Positions 8,667-17,081 of a DNA stretch of 64,000 nucleotides are shown here, one piece after another. The DNA comes from Burkholderiales bacterium (GTDB lineage: Bacteria; Pseudomonadota; Gammaproteobacteria; Burkholderiales; Burkholderiaceae_C), in contig JAUVWL010000006.1 of assembly GCA_030604135.1 (NCBI GenBank), forward strand, positions 62,001 through 126,000, in the 5' to 3' direction. The position numbers and the translations under genes were made by a program. How positions within the stretch are numbered: the first letter of the stretch is position 1; each line of letters opens with the position of its first letter. Under the pieces are notes generated by a model that saw only the letters and a list, made by a program, of their open reading frames with translations, did not search any database and was not told the DNA's origin.

Positions 8667-8904
8667 GGGTGTCTCCTTGGGTGGATTCAGAAGGTGCTTC
8701 GGACCACAGGCGCCAGAGCAGCCACATGCCCATCAGCGCGTTGCCCAGCGCCATCGCAGTCAGCAGCACCAGCAGCAGCCCCTGGGGACGCGCCAGGTTG
8801 AGGTACCAGGCCATGGCCGACGACAGGCCATTGAAGACCAGCATCAGCCAGAACAGGGCGCGGTGCGGTTGCCACAGGCGGCGCCAGGAAGGTTGAGCAG
8901 ACAT
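8632..8904 (-). CDS. Small two-helix membrane protein, unknown function
   Basis: Protein of 90 residues with two hydrophobic segments (about 17-36 and 44-67) and charged ends; the tail is cytoplasmic-looking ([10 protein letters not shown]). Codon use fits the genome and the frame is clean. Its last 35 bases overlap the start of acuI in another frame, which suggests co-transcription. The acyl-CoA ligase lies 21 bases away on the other side of its start and on the same strand. I know of no function for it. Confidence 0.6.
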   Translation of the reverse strand: MSAQPSWRRLWQPHRALFWLMLVFNGLSSAMAWYLNLARPQGLLLVLLTAMALGNALMGMWLLWRLWSEAPSESTQGDTHVQVPADRQER

Positions 8905-8925
8905 GCCGCCATTGTGCCGCCGGTC

Positions 8926-10620
8926 TCAAGTCCCTTCCTGCTCCTGCAGCAGCCGCCACATCACCTTGCCGCTGCCGCTCTTGGGCAGGGCATCGACAAA
9001 CTGCACCACGCGCGGCGCCTTGTAGACCGCCATGTGCTCGTGGCACCAGTCGATGATGTCCTGCTCGGCCACCTGACCGCGCGCTTCCTGGCGCAGCACC
9101 ACCACCGCCTTGACCGTCTCGCCGCGATAGGCATCGCGGGTACCGATCACGCAGGCCTCGGCGATCGCCGGGTGGCGAAACATCAGCGCCTCGACCTCGG
9201 CCGGCCAGACCTTGAAGCCGCTGGCGTTGATCATGCGCTTGAGGCGATCGGTGATGAAGAAATAGCCGTCCTCGTCCACCTTGCCCAGGTCGCCCGAGCG
9301 GAACCAGCGCCGGCCCTCGAACTCGATGAAGGCCGCTTCGGTCGCATCAGGGCGTTTCCAGTAGCCCTGGAACACCGAAGGACCGCGGATGATGATCTCG
9401 CCCGCCTCTCCCACCGGCATTTCCTGCAAGGTGTCGGGGTCGACCACCCGGGCCTCGGTGCTCATGAACGGAATGCCCAGGCACTGCTGCTTGGGTGCGT
9501 CGGGCGGGTTGTTGTGCGAGGGCGCGGCGGTCTCGGTCAGCCCGTAGCCTTCGGCGTAACGCAGACCGTACAGGTCCAGCAGTTTCTGCGCCACTGCCTG
9601 CGGCATGGCCGCGCCGCCACCGCCGATGAACACCAGACTGGACAGGTCGTAGCGGTCGAAATGCGGACTGGCCAGCAGGTCGATCACCATGGTCGGGATG
9701 TTGGACCAGTGGGTCACCTTCCAGGCCGAGATCAGCCGGCCGGCCAGGTCCCGATCCCAACGCGGCATGATGACCAGGGTCGAGCCGGTGTAGACCCCCG
9801 TGTGCATGCCCACCACCATGCCGGTGATGTGGAACATGGGCACCACCAGCAGGTTGATGTTCTCGGGCGTGCTGTTGCCCCACAGGCTGGCGGCCATGGC
9901 GTTGTGCATCACGCTGGCGTGGGTGTGCATGCAGCCCTTGGGCAGGCCGGTGGTGCCGCTGGTGTAGGGCAGCACGCACAGGTCGGACGGCTGCCGGTCA
10001 TGCACGGGGGGGGGCGCCTCACAGGCCAGGGCCTCGACCCAGTCGACCACCTGGCCACCCGGCATCGAGGGCAAGGCATGGCGGGTACGCAGCCACGGCT
10101 CCCAGGCCGCCGGCAGCTCGGCCTGATCACCGAAGGCATCGTGGTAGTGCGCCACCACCAGGTGGGCCAACCTGTATTCCTCGGGCAGTTCGGCACTGGC
10201 CTGCAGCAGGTCGCCCGCCAGGTCGGCCGCGCAGATGGCGACTTTGACATCCGGGTCGGTGATGTAGTGCTTGAGTTCCTCGGCCCGGTTCATCGGGTTC
10301 ACCGGCACGACCACCGCGTTGGCCCTGAGGATGGCGAAATGCGCCACCACCCACTGGGGGCAGTTTTGCATCAGCAGGATGACACGGTCGCCTGCCTGCA
10401 CACCGGCCTGGGCCAGGTGGGCTGCCAGCCGTTCGGCCTGCACCTGCAGCTGGTGAAAAGTGGTTGTCTGATCGAAAAAGACCAGCGCCGGCTTGTCCGG
10501 GTAGCGTCGGGCACTGATCTCCAGGTTGGCCCAGAGCGAGGTGGACGGCGGCTGGATGGCGTGCGGCAGTCTGCGCGGCCAGAATCGGTGGTGGGCCCTC
10601 ACGGGGCGGGGCAGGGTCAT
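8926..10620 (-). CDS. Long-chain-type fatty acid/acyl-CoA ligase (AMP-binding)
   Basis: ANL-superfamily adenylate-forming enzyme of 564 residues that would activate a carboxylic acid to its acyl-CoA. The P-loop-like motif YTSGTTGLPKG, the GYGLTETAA motif and the C-terminal RLKRMINASGFKVWPAEVE hinge with the catalytic Lys region (KSGSGKVMWR) are all present. ATG at 10620 has CTGGAGA about 8 bases upstream; the ten-codon upstream extension is not needed. Chain-length specificity cannot be read from sequence. It is upstream of the small membrane protein and acuI and may form one transcription unit with them. Confidence 0.85.
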   Translation of the reverse strand: MTLPRPVRAHHRFWPRRLPHAIQPPSTSLWANLEISARRYPDKPALVFFDQTTTFHQLQVQAERLAAHLAQAGVQAGDRVILLMQNCPQWVVAHFAILRANAVVVPVNPMNRAEELKHYITDPDVKVAICAADLAGDLLQASAELPEEYRLAHLVVAHYHDAFGDQAELPAAWEPWLRTRHALPSMPGGQVVDWVEALACEAPPPVHDRQPSDLCVLPYTSGTTGLPKGCMHTHASVMHNAMAASLWGNSTPENINLLVVPMFHITGMVVGMHTGVYTGSTLVIMPRWDRDLAGRLISAWKVTHWSNIPTMVIDLLASPHFDRYDLSSLVFIGGGGAAMPQAVAQKLLDLYGLRYAEGYGLTETAAPSHNNPPDAPKQQCLGIPFMSTEARVVDPDTLQEMPVGEAGEIIIRGPSVFQGYWKRPDATEAAFIEFEGRRWFRSGDLGKVDEDGYFFITDRLKRMINASGFKVWPAEVEALMFRHPAIAEACVIGTRDAYRGETVKAVVVLRQEARGQVAEQDIIDWCHEHMAVYKAPRVVQFVDALPKSGSGKVMWRLLQEQEGT

Positions 10621-10973
10621 GGTTTTGTCTCCAGTGAAATGGACCTGCATGCCATGCGGGGGCAGTGGCAGCGGGCACTCGGGTCAGCATACGGGTCAAG
10701 TCCGTGCAGAGCAAAGCCCCCTTTGTCACCTACGAGGCTGAGAAGCGCCTGCCCCACCGACACCAACGGCATCTGGCACGGAATCTGCAATCGTTGTCAA
10801 AGTCGCCGGGTTTAAGCGATTAACTTATGCATTAGTTGCATGGATGTCCCACGTAAACCCCGATGACTGGCCGTGGACAGCGCGGCACCATTCCCGGTGC
10901 GGTTGTCAGGCGCACCACCCTGGTGCCTGCATGCACGACCGACTCCCTCTCAACGACAAACAGGAGCTATCCG
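10621..10973. other. 353-base intergenic region before aapJ
   Basis: Divergent control region between the acyl-CoA ligase and the aap operon. It holds a sigma-54-like promoter (10773-10789) and an unusually AT-rich stretch (10809-10840) within what would be the aapJ leader. I see no gene or stable RNA in it. Open frames here are short or out of register with any recognisable protein. Confidence 0.6.
10773..10789 (+). promoter_or_regulatory. Sigma-54-type promoter for aapJQMP
   Basis: CTGGCACGGAATCTGCA matches the -24/-12 consensus TGGCACG-N4-TTGCA with one mismatch (CTGC for TTGC). The invariant GG (10775-10776) and GC (10787-10788) are separated by exactly 10 bases. Transcription would begin near 10800, giving a leader of about 170 bases before aapJ. 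Nitrogen-regulated (NtrC) control of amino-acid uptake is a known pattern, but no clear NtrC site was seen. Confidence 0.55.
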
Positions 10974-12014
10974 ATGACACGCAAATCCCTGAAAGTGACC
11001 GCCCTGGGCGTGGCCGCAGCGGCCACCGCCCTGCTCAGCCTGCCGGCCCACGCCGGCAAGGACCTCGATGCCATCAAACAACGGGGTGAGCTGATCTGTG
11101 GCGTCAACACGGGTCTGGCCGGGTTCTCGGCGGCCGACAGCCAGGGGCGCTGGACCGGTCTGGACGTGGACACGTGCCGTGCCGTGGCAGCGGCCATTCT
11201 CGGTGACGCCAACAAGGTGCGCTTTTCGCCGCTGACCGCACAGCAACGCTTCACGGCCTTGCAGTCGGGCGAGATCGATCTGTTGGCCCGCAACACCACC
11301 TGGACACTGACCCGTGATGCCTCGCTGGGCCTGGCCTTCACTGGCATCAATTTTTACGACGGCCAGGCCTTCATGGTGCCCACCCGGCTGAACGTCAAGA
11401 GTGCCAAAGACCTGCGCGGCGCCACCGTCTGCGTACAGTCGGGCACCACCACCGAGCTGAACCTGACCGACTACTCGCGCGCCAACAACCTCAATCTGCG
11501 TCCGGTGGTGTTCGAGAAGGTGGAGGCGGCCACCGCCGCCTACGTGGCTGGTCGCTGCCAAGCCTACACCACCGATGCCTCCGGCCTGGCCTCCATCCGT
11601 TCCAAAGAAGTCCCCAAGCCCGAAGAGCACATCATCCTGCCTGAGCTGATTTCAAAGGAGCCGCTCGGTCCGTCTGTGCGCCAAGGCGACAACGAGTTTT
11701 ACAACATTGTCAAGTGGGTTGGGTTTGCCCTGCTGGAAGCCGAGGAGCTGGGTGTGACCCAGGCCAACGTTGACCAGCAGAAAGCCAGCAGCACCAACCC
11801 GAACGTGCGTCGCCTGCTCGGCGGCGGCAACGAGGACACGGGTAAGCTGCTGGGTCTGGACAAGGACTGGGCCTACCGTGCCATCAAGGCGGTCGGCAAC
11901 TACGGGGAGCAGTTCGAGAGGCATGTGGGCCCCAACACCCCGATTGGCTTGCCCCGCGGCAGCAACAACCTGTGGACCAACGGCGGCCTGATGTACGCCC
12001 CTCCAGTGCGCTGA
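10974..12014 (+). CDS. aapJ: General L-amino-acid ABC transporter, periplasmic binding protein
   Basis: Periplasmic solute-binding protein of 346 residues for polar or general L-amino acids. It has a Sec signal peptide ending AHA (residues 25-27) and family-3 features such as GVNTGLAGFS, WTGLDVDTCRAVAAA and the TTWTLTRD loop typical of AapJ. The start at 10974 has CAGGAG about 8 bases upstream. It is the first gene of a four-gene operon with two permeases and an ATPase. A hairpin with a T run follows the stop and probably lowers read-through to the permeases, so that binding protein is made in excess. Confidence 0.9.
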   Translation: MTRKSLKVTALGVAAAATALLSLPAHAGKDLDAIKQRGELICGVNTGLAGFSAADSQGRWTGLDVDTCRAVAAAILGDANKVRFSPLTAQQRFTALQSGEIDLLARNTTWTLTRDASLGLAFTGINFYDGQAFMVPTRLNVKSAKDLRGATVCVQSGTTTELNLTDYSRANNLNLRPVVFEKVEAATAAYVAGRCQAYTTDASGLASIRSKEVPKPEEHIILPELISKEPLGPSVRQGDNEFYNIVKWVGFALLEAEELGVTQANVDQQKASSTNPNVRRLLGGGNEDTGKLLGLDKDWAYRAIKAVGNYGEQFERHVGPNTPIGLPRGSNNLWTNGGLMYAPPVR

Positions 12015-12023
12015 TGACCTGAC

Positions 12024-12053
12024 ACCCCGGCGCCCCTGCGGCCCGGGGTTTTT
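12024..12053 (+). terminator. Terminator/attenuator between aapJ and aapQ
   Basis: ACCCCGG (12024-12030) pairs with CCGGGGT (12043-12049) across a 12-base loop and is followed by a run of five T. It lies 10 bases after the aapJ stop and inside the operon, so it most likely acts as a partial terminator. Confidence 0.6.
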
Positions 12054-12067
12054 CATGCAACGCTCGT

Positions 12068-12103
12068 GAATCCCCTGGCTTCCTTCGGGTGCGCCAGGGA
12101 TTC
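12068..12103 (+). other. Second inverted repeat between aapJ and aapQ
   Basis: GAATCCCCTGGC (12068-12079) pairs with GCCAGGGATTC (12093-12103) with one bulged C. No T run follows, so it may serve as an RNA-stabilising 3' hairpin rather than a terminator. Confidence 0.45.
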
Positions 12104-12130
12104 TGTTGCCCGATCACCCATGAGGACAGA

Positions 12131-13303
12131 TTGAACACAACTGCGCCCCCCCGTCGCAAGTCCTGGTCGCTCAACAGCCGCGCGACCCGTGGACTGATCT
12201 TCCAGGCGATTGCCATCGTGCTGATCGCCGCCGGCCTGTGGTTCCTGGCCCACAACATGCAGGAAAACATGCGCCTGCGCGGCATACAGAGCGGCTTCGA
12301 CTTCCTGGGCATGCCGGCCGGCTTCGACATAGGTGAGTCGCTCATTGCCTATGAGCCCGACCAGAGTTACGGCCGTGCCATCTGGGTGGGCGTGCTCAAC
12401 ACCCTGAAGGTGGCGGTTGTAGGAATCGTGCTGACCACCTTCGTTGGTGTGGCCATCGGTGTCGGCCGCTTCTCACGCAATGCCCTGGTTCGCGGTCTGT
12501 GTTATGGGTATGTCGAACTGTTCCGCAACGTACCCATCCTGCTGCAATTGCTGATGTGGTACCTGTTTTTCCTGGAGATCCTGCCACCCTCGAACGAGGC
12601 CTGGAATTCGGCCGGGCTGGTGTTCCTGAGCAAGGCAGGTCTGTCGTTCCCGATTCCGGCCGCAGGCATTGGTCATGTGCTGTTGGGCGCCCTGGCTGGA
12701 TTGGTGGCCGGCTGGCTGTGGCGCCAGCGTATACAGAAACGCTTCGAGCTGACGGGTCAGGACGGAGACAGATTCTGGATGCCCGTGGCGCTGATTGTGG
12801 TGCTGGCCATTGTCGGCTGGGTGGTGGCAGGCATGCCCCGTGACTGGGACGTGCCCGAGCAACTGGCCTTCATGGTCGATGGTGGCGCCAGCGCGTCGGC
12901 CGAGTTTCTCGCCCTTCTGATCGGCCTGGTCATTTACACCGCAGCCTTTGTGGCCGAGGTGGTTCGTGGCGGTATCCAGTCGGTCAGCCGAGGTCAGGAC
13001 GAAGCGGCAGCGGCCCTGGGTTTGAGCCAGCGCCAGAAGATGAAGCTGGTCATCCTGCCGCAGGCCATGCGCGTGATCATCCCGCCGCTGACCAACCAGT
13101 ACCTCAACCTGACCAAGAACTCCTCGCTGGCCGTGGCCGTCGGCTATCCCGACGTGGTCTCGATCGCCAACACCACACTCAACCAGAGCGGCCGGGCGGT
13201 GGAGTGCATCGCCATCATCATGCTGGTCTACCTGTCCACATCCCTGTCCACCTCATTGATCATGAACTGGTACAACCAGCGCATGGCCATCAAGGAACGC
13301 TGA
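12131..13303 (+). CDS. aapQ: Amino-acid ABC transporter permease
   Basis: Inner-membrane permease of 390 residues, AapQ type, with about eight membrane segments and the EAA-loop region (DEAAAALGLSQRQKMKLVILPQ) that contacts the ATPase. The opening (LRGIQSGFDFLGMPAGFDIGE) is typical of AapQ. I chose the TTG at 12131 because TGAGGAC precedes it by about 5 bases; a GTG at 12089 lies within the upstream inverted repeat and has no ribosome binding site. It works with AapM and AapP to import general amino acids. Confidence 0.86.
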   Translation: MNTTAPPRRKSWSLNSRATRGLIFQAIAIVLIAAGLWFLAHNMQENMRLRGIQSGFDFLGMPAGFDIGESLIAYEPDQSYGRAIWVGVLNTLKVAVVGIVLTTFVGVAIGVGRFSRNALVRGLCYGYVELFRNVPILLQLLMWYLFFLEILPPSNEAWNSAGLVFLSKAGLSFPIPAAGIGHVLLGALAGLVAGWLWRQRIQKRFELTGQDGDRFWMPVALIVVLAIVGWVVAGMPRDWDVPEQLAFMVDGGASASAEFLALLIGLVIYTAAFVAEVVRGGIQSVSRGQDEAAAALGLSQRQKMKLVILPQAMRVIIPPLTNQYLNLTKNSSLAVAVGYPDVVSIANTTLNQSGRAVECIAIIMLVYLSTSLSTSLIMNWYNQRMAIKER

Positions 13304-13314
13304 GGCGACCCCAC

Positions 13315-14418
13315 ATGGCACTGACATTCACTCCCATCGCCGCACGACCATCGCCCGTGCGCACCACCGGGGCCGTGGCCTGGATCCGCCGCAACCTGTT
13401 CGCCGACTGGCGCAGCGGCCTCACCACGGTCTTCATGATCGGCCTGACCCTGTACCTGCTGCCCGCGCTGTGGCGCTGGGGCTTTGCCGGTGCCGTGTTC
13501 GGCGCCGATGCCGACGCCTGTCAGGCCGCCCGCGGCAGCGGCGCCTGCTGGGGCGTGGTGACCGAAAAATACCGGCTCATCGTGTTCGGACGCTTTCCCT
13601 TCGAAGAGCAGTGGCGCGCCTTGCTGGCCACCAGCCTGATGGTGGGTGGCCTGGTGCTCAGCTGCATCCGCTGGTTCTGGAAGCCCTGGCTGGCTCTGGT
13701 GTGGATTGGCATCCTGGCCGTGTTCTTCACCCTGATGGGCGGCGGAAGCTTCGGCCTGAGCGAGGTTCGAACCGACCTCTGGGGTGGCCTGCCGCTGACC
13801 GTCATGCTGGCCACGCTGTCCATCTTCCTGGCCTTCCCCATCGCCATCCTGGTGGCGCTGGGCCGGCGCAGCAACCTGCCCGCCATCCGCTCGGCCTGCA
13901 TCGTCTACATCGAACTCATCCGTGGCGTGCCGCTGATTTCTGTGCTGTTCATGGCCTCGTTCATGTTCCCGCTGTTCATGCCCCAAGGCATGACCATCGA
14001 CGTGCTGGTGCGGGTGGTGGCCGGTATCACGTTGTTCGCTGCGGCCTACATGGCCGAGATCATCCGCGGAGGTTTGCAGGCGATTCCCAAAGGGCAGCTG
14101 GAAGCGGCCGACACCCTGGGACTGAGCTACTGGCAGACCCAGCGCAAGATCGTGCTGCCACAGGCCCTGGCCATGGTGGTGCCCAGCATGATGAACAACT
14201 TCATATCGATTTTCAAGGACACCTCGCTGGTGACCATCGTGAGTCTCTACGAGTTGACGGGCGCACTTTCGCTGGCCCTCAATTCCGACGTGGAGTGGCG
14301 CCCCTTCAAGATCGAGGCCTACCTGTTCATCACCCTGATCTACTTCACATTCTGCTTCGCCATGTCCCGCTACAGCCTGTGGGTCGAGAAGCAACTCTCC
14401 GCAAGCAAGGCACGCTGA
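13315..14418 (+). CDS. aapM: Amino-acid ABC transporter permease
   Basis: Second permease of 367 residues, AapM type, with a long N-terminal region, several membrane helices and the conserved EAA loop (QLEAADTLGLSYWQTQRKIVLPQ). The motif ELIRGVPLISVLFMASFMFPLF is typical of polar amino-acid permeases. ATG at 13315 follows GAGGCGA and begins 11 bases after the aapQ stop. A longer frame upstream overlaps aapQ and is not homologous. It forms a heterodimer with AapQ in the inner membrane. Confidence 0.88.
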   Translation: MALTFTPIAARPSPVRTTGAVAWIRRNLFADWRSGLTTVFMIGLTLYLLPALWRWGFAGAVFGADADACQAARGSGACWGVVTEKYRLIVFGRFPFEEQWRALLATSLMVGGLVLSCIRWFWKPWLALVWIGILAVFFTLMGGGSFGLSEVRTDLWGGLPLTVMLATLSIFLAFPIAILVALGRRSNLPAIRSACIVYIELIRGVPLISVLFMASFMFPLFMPQGMTIDVLVRVVAGITLFAAAYMAEIIRGGLQAIPKGQLEAADTLGLSYWQTQRKIVLPQALAMVVPSMMNNFISIFKDTSLVTIVSLYELTGALSLALNSDVEWRPFKIEAYLFITLIYFTFCFAMSRYSLWVEKQLSASKAR

Positions 14419-14427
14419 AAGAACAAC

Positions 14428-15171
14428 ATGACCGAACCGATCATCCGCTTCGAAAAAGTCAACAAGTGGTACGGCAACGATTTCCACGTCCTGCGTGACA
14501 TCGACCTGGAAGTGGCCAAAGGCGAGCGCATCGTGGTGTGCGGCCCGTCGGGCTCCGGCAAGTCCACCCTGATCCGCTGCATCAACCGCCTGGAAGAACA
14601 CCAGCAGGGCAACATCATCGTCAACGGCATCGAGCTGACCGACGACATCAAGGCCATCGACCAGGTCCGCAAGGAAGTGGGCATGGTGTTCCAGCAGTTC
14701 AACCTGTTCCCCCACCTGACCGTGCTGGAGAACCTGACCCTCTCGCCCATGTGGGTGGGCAAGGTGCCCAAAAAAGAAGCCGAGGAGCGGGCCATGCAGC
14801 AGTTGCAGCGCGTGCGCATCGCCGAGCAGGCGTCGAAATACCCGCTGCAGCTTTCGGGGGGACAGCAGCAGCGCGTGGCCATTGCCCGCGCCCTGTGCCT
14901 GACCCCCAAGATCATGCTTTTCGATGAGCCGACCTCGGCACTCGACCCCGAGATGATCAAGGAGGTGCTGGACGTGATGATCGAACTGGCCAACCAGGGC
15001 ATCACCATGATCTGTGTCACCCACGAGATGGGCTTTGCCAAGGCGGTGGCCGACCGGGTCATCTTCATGGACCAGGGCCAGATCGTCGAACAGAACAACC
15101 CACACGAGTTCTTCAACAACCCCCAGAACGAGCGCAGCCGGGATTTCCTGTCCAAGATCCTGGGACACTGA
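14428..15171 (+). CDS. aapP: Amino-acid ABC transporter ATP-binding protein
   Basis: ATPase of 247 residues that energises the Aap importer. It shows Walker [10 protein letters not shown], the Q-loop QQFNLFPH, the signature [15 protein letters not shown], Walker [16 protein letters not shown] and the switch His in CVTHEM. It starts 9 bases after aapM, completing the usual J-Q-M-P order. No terminator is obvious before the next gene, which starts 21 bases later. Confidence 0.92.
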   Translation: MTEPIIRFEKVNKWYGNDFHVLRDIDLEVAKGERIVVCGPSGSGKSTLIRCINRLEEHQQGNIIVNGIELTDDIKAIDQVRKEVGMVFQQFNLFPHLTVLENLTLSPMWVGKVPKKEAEERAMQQLQRVRIAEQASKYPLQLSGGQQQRVAIARALCLTPKIMLFDEPTSALDPEMIKEVLDVMIELANQGITMICVTHEMGFAKAVADRVIFMDQGQIVEQNNPHEFFNNPQNERSRDFLSKILGH

Positions 15172-15192
15172 ACAGCCGGGTATCCTTGCGGA

Positions 15193-16215
15193 ATGCATGT
15201 CCGCTTGATACAACACAGTGCCTGTGCCATCGTGCGGGCGATCTGCGTGGCGCTGACGCTGGTGGCTGTCTCCGCACAGGCCTTTGACCTCCAGGGCCAC
15301 CGGGGTGCCCGCGGGCTGGCCCCCGAGAATTCGCTGGCGGGTTTTGAGCGGGCACTGGCCGTCGGGGTGCACACGCTGGAACTGGATGTGGTGCTCACCG
15401 CAGACGGCGTACCGGTGATCTCTCACGACACCGCACCCAACCCGGACATCACCCGTGACGCCAGCGGCCGCTGGCTTCAATCCAGCGGCCGCCCGTTCTT
15501 CCTGCGCACGCTCTCGGAACTGGCCGAGCTGGACATTGGTCGCATCAACCCGGTCTCGCGCTACGCCATGGACTTCCCGCTGCAGCAGGCGGTGGACGGG
15601 GAGCGCATTCCGACGTTGGCCACCTTGTTTGAGCGAATGATTGCGCTTCGGGCGGATCATGTGCGTTTCAACATCGAGACCAAGCTGAATCCGCTGCGGC
15701 CAGACGAGTCACCAGAGCCTGAAGCTTTCGCCCGCGCCGTGGTCGAAGTGGTACGGGCCTGGGGCATGGGCGCTCGGGTGAGCATCCAGAGCTTTGATTG
15801 GCGCACGCTGGCGGCCGTGCAACAAATCGCTCCCGAGCTGCCGGTCGTGCATCTGACCGCCCAACTGCCGCGATTCAACACGCTGGCTGGCGGCGAGTGG
15901 ACGGCTGGCCTTCGCCTGCGTGATCACACCGACGTGCCTTCACTGGTGGCCGCTGCGGGCGGCCGCACCTGGTCACCGCACCACAGCAACCTCAGCCAGC
16001 AGCTGATCAACCGCGCCCGGCGCCTGGGTCTGAAGGTGATTCCCTGGACGGTCAATGAGGTCACCGACATGGAGCGCCTGCTGGACTGGGGGGTCGACGG
16101 CATCATCACCGACTACCCCGATCGACTGCGCACTCTGATGGCGCAGCGTGGCATGACCTTGCCCCCGGTGATCGAACCGCTGACCCCTTTGCAACACAAC
16201 GCCCATGTCCGATAA
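15193..16215 (+). CDS. Exported glycerophosphodiester phosphodiesterase
   Basis: GDPD-family enzyme of 340 residues that would hydrolyse glycerophosphodiesters to glycerol-3-phosphate and an alcohol. A hydrophobic signal peptide ends near VSAQA (residue 30). Catalytic signatures follow: GHRGARGLAPENS, ELDVVLTADG and VISHD. The late PWTVNE and DGIITDYPDRL motifs are standard for the TIM-barrel family. The signal peptide argues for periplasmic action (GlpQ-like) rather than the cytoplasmic UgpQ type. It overlaps the next gene by 11 bases. Confidence 0.85.
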   Translation: MHVRLIQHSACAIVRAICVALTLVAVSAQAFDLQGHRGARGLAPENSLAGFERALAVGVHTLELDVVLTADGVPVISHDTAPNPDITRDASGRWLQSSGRPFFLRTLSELAELDIGRINPVSRYAMDFPLQQAVDGERIPTLATLFERMIALRADHVRFNIETKLNPLRPDESPEPEAFARAVVEVVRAWGMGARVSIQSFDWRTLAAVQQIAPELPVVHLTAQLPRFNTLAGGEWTAGLRLRDHTDVPSLVAAAGGRTWSPHHSNLSQQLINRARRLGLKVIPWTVNEVTDMERLLDWGVDGIITDYPDRLRTLMAQRGMTLPPVIEPLTPLQHNAHVR

Positions 16216-16516
16216 AGCCGCCAACCCGACTTCCGACACCGAAACGGCCCTGCAGCAATGGCTGGAGGTCTCGCGGCAATTGCACATGCTCAGATCGGGG
16301 CAAATCCGGGACGCCGACTTCGGTGCCCTTGCCCGCACGCGGCAGACACTGCTGGGTATGCTGCCATCACGATACGCCACGGTGCTGTCGGACTTGCTCG
16401 ACCGCCTGGAATCCAGCGCCCTGTTCACCGAGGAAAGCTGCTCCTTCAGCCGCAAAGACCTGCTGGAAAGCCTGCAGATGTGGCTGGACAAGGCACGCCA
16501 GCAACTGCCTGCCTGA
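16205..16516 (+). CDS. Small helical protein, unknown function
   Basis: Protein of 103 residues, predicted largely alpha-helical and acidic, with no signal peptide or membrane segment. The ATG overlaps the last 11 bases of the phosphodiesterase gene, so the two are probably translated in tandem. Codon use fits the genome. I do not recognise a family. Confidence 0.6.
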   Translation: MSDKAANPTSDTETALQQWLEVSRQLHMLRSGQIRDADFGALARTRQTLLGMLPSRYATVLSDLLDRLESSALFTEESCSFSRKDLLESLQMWLDKARQQLPA

Positions 16517-16534
16517 GTATCCGCCTTCACCCCG

Positions 16535-16987
16535 TCAGACGTGGCGGGGAGAACCGTCTCGGGGCGCCGTGACCGATGCCCGGTCGGCCTCCTGGTGCAG
16601 GGCTTCGATGATGTGGCAATGGTCGCCGCTGCCATCACACCGGTCGCGCAGGGCCCGCAGGTCGCGCTCCAGCGCCCTTAGCTCCGACAGCCGCTGCCGC
16701 ACATGGCCCAGGTGCGTGTCCAGCGTCTGGCGTGCGGCCACACAATCGGCCTTGTTCCTCAGGTCCAGTCCCAGCAGGGTGCGCACCTCGTCGAGCGACA
16801 TGTCCATGGCGCGACACAGGCGGATGAAGCGCAGGCGGTGCAGATCGGACTCGCCGTAAAGCCGGTAGCTGCTGTCGCTGCGCATCGGCTCGGGCAGCAA
16901 CCCCTCGTGCTCATAGTGGCGGATGCTGGCGGCGCTCAGGCCAGTGTGGCGCGCCGCTTCACCGATGCGCAAACCCGTGCGGGACAT
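16535..16987 (-). CDS. MerR-family Cd(II)/Pb(II)-type metal-responsive regulator
   Basis: MerR regulator of 150 residues with an N-terminal winged helix (RIGEAARHTGLSAASIRHYEHEGLL), a dimerisation helix and metal-site cysteines Cys82, Cys117 and Cys124 (CDGSGDHC). Their spacing fits the CadR/PbrR group (near positions 77, 112 and 119). A His-containing tail follows. It is divergent from a CDF transporter gene and shares with it a 94-base region with a MerR-type promoter, so it probably controls that transporter. Upstream extension of the frame is not MerR-like. Confidence 0.82.
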   Translation of the reverse strand: MSRTGLRIGEAARHTGLSAASIRHYEHEGLLPEPMRSDSSYRLYGESDLHRLRFIRLCRAMDMSLDEVRTLLGLDLRNKADCVAARQTLDTHLGHVRQRLSELRALERDLRALRDRCDGSGDHCHIIEALHQEADRASVTAPRDGSPRHV

Positions 16988-17009
16988 GACCAAGGTCCTT
17001 TCAAAAGGG

Positions 17010-17042
17010 GCTTGACCTTCAAGCGGCCTCAAGCTTTCCAAT
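17010..17042 (+). promoter_or_regulatory. MerR-type promoter of the CDF transporter gene
   Basis: TTGACC (17012-17017) and TCCAAT (17037-17042) are separated by 19 bases, the long spacer typical of promoters activated by MerR proteins. The inverted repeat GCTTGA-CCT-TCAAGC (17010-17024) overlaps the -35. The dyad inside the spacer itself is weak, so the operator is tentative. Confidence 0.45.
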
Positions 17043-17081
17043 GGTGCCTGTTCCCACCGTTTTGCACAAGCACCGACCAAC

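Noticed and set aside
8539-10815. Plus-strand open frame of about 758 codons opposite acuI and the acyl-CoA ligase gene
   Set aside because: His/Gln/Arg-rich translation without domains, antisense to two well-supported genes.
13228-15660. Minus-strand open frame of about 810 codons across aapM, aapP and the phosphodiesterase gene
   Set aside because: It is antisense to three clear genes and made of Gln/His/Gly/Asp-rich repeats typical of third-position GC shadows.
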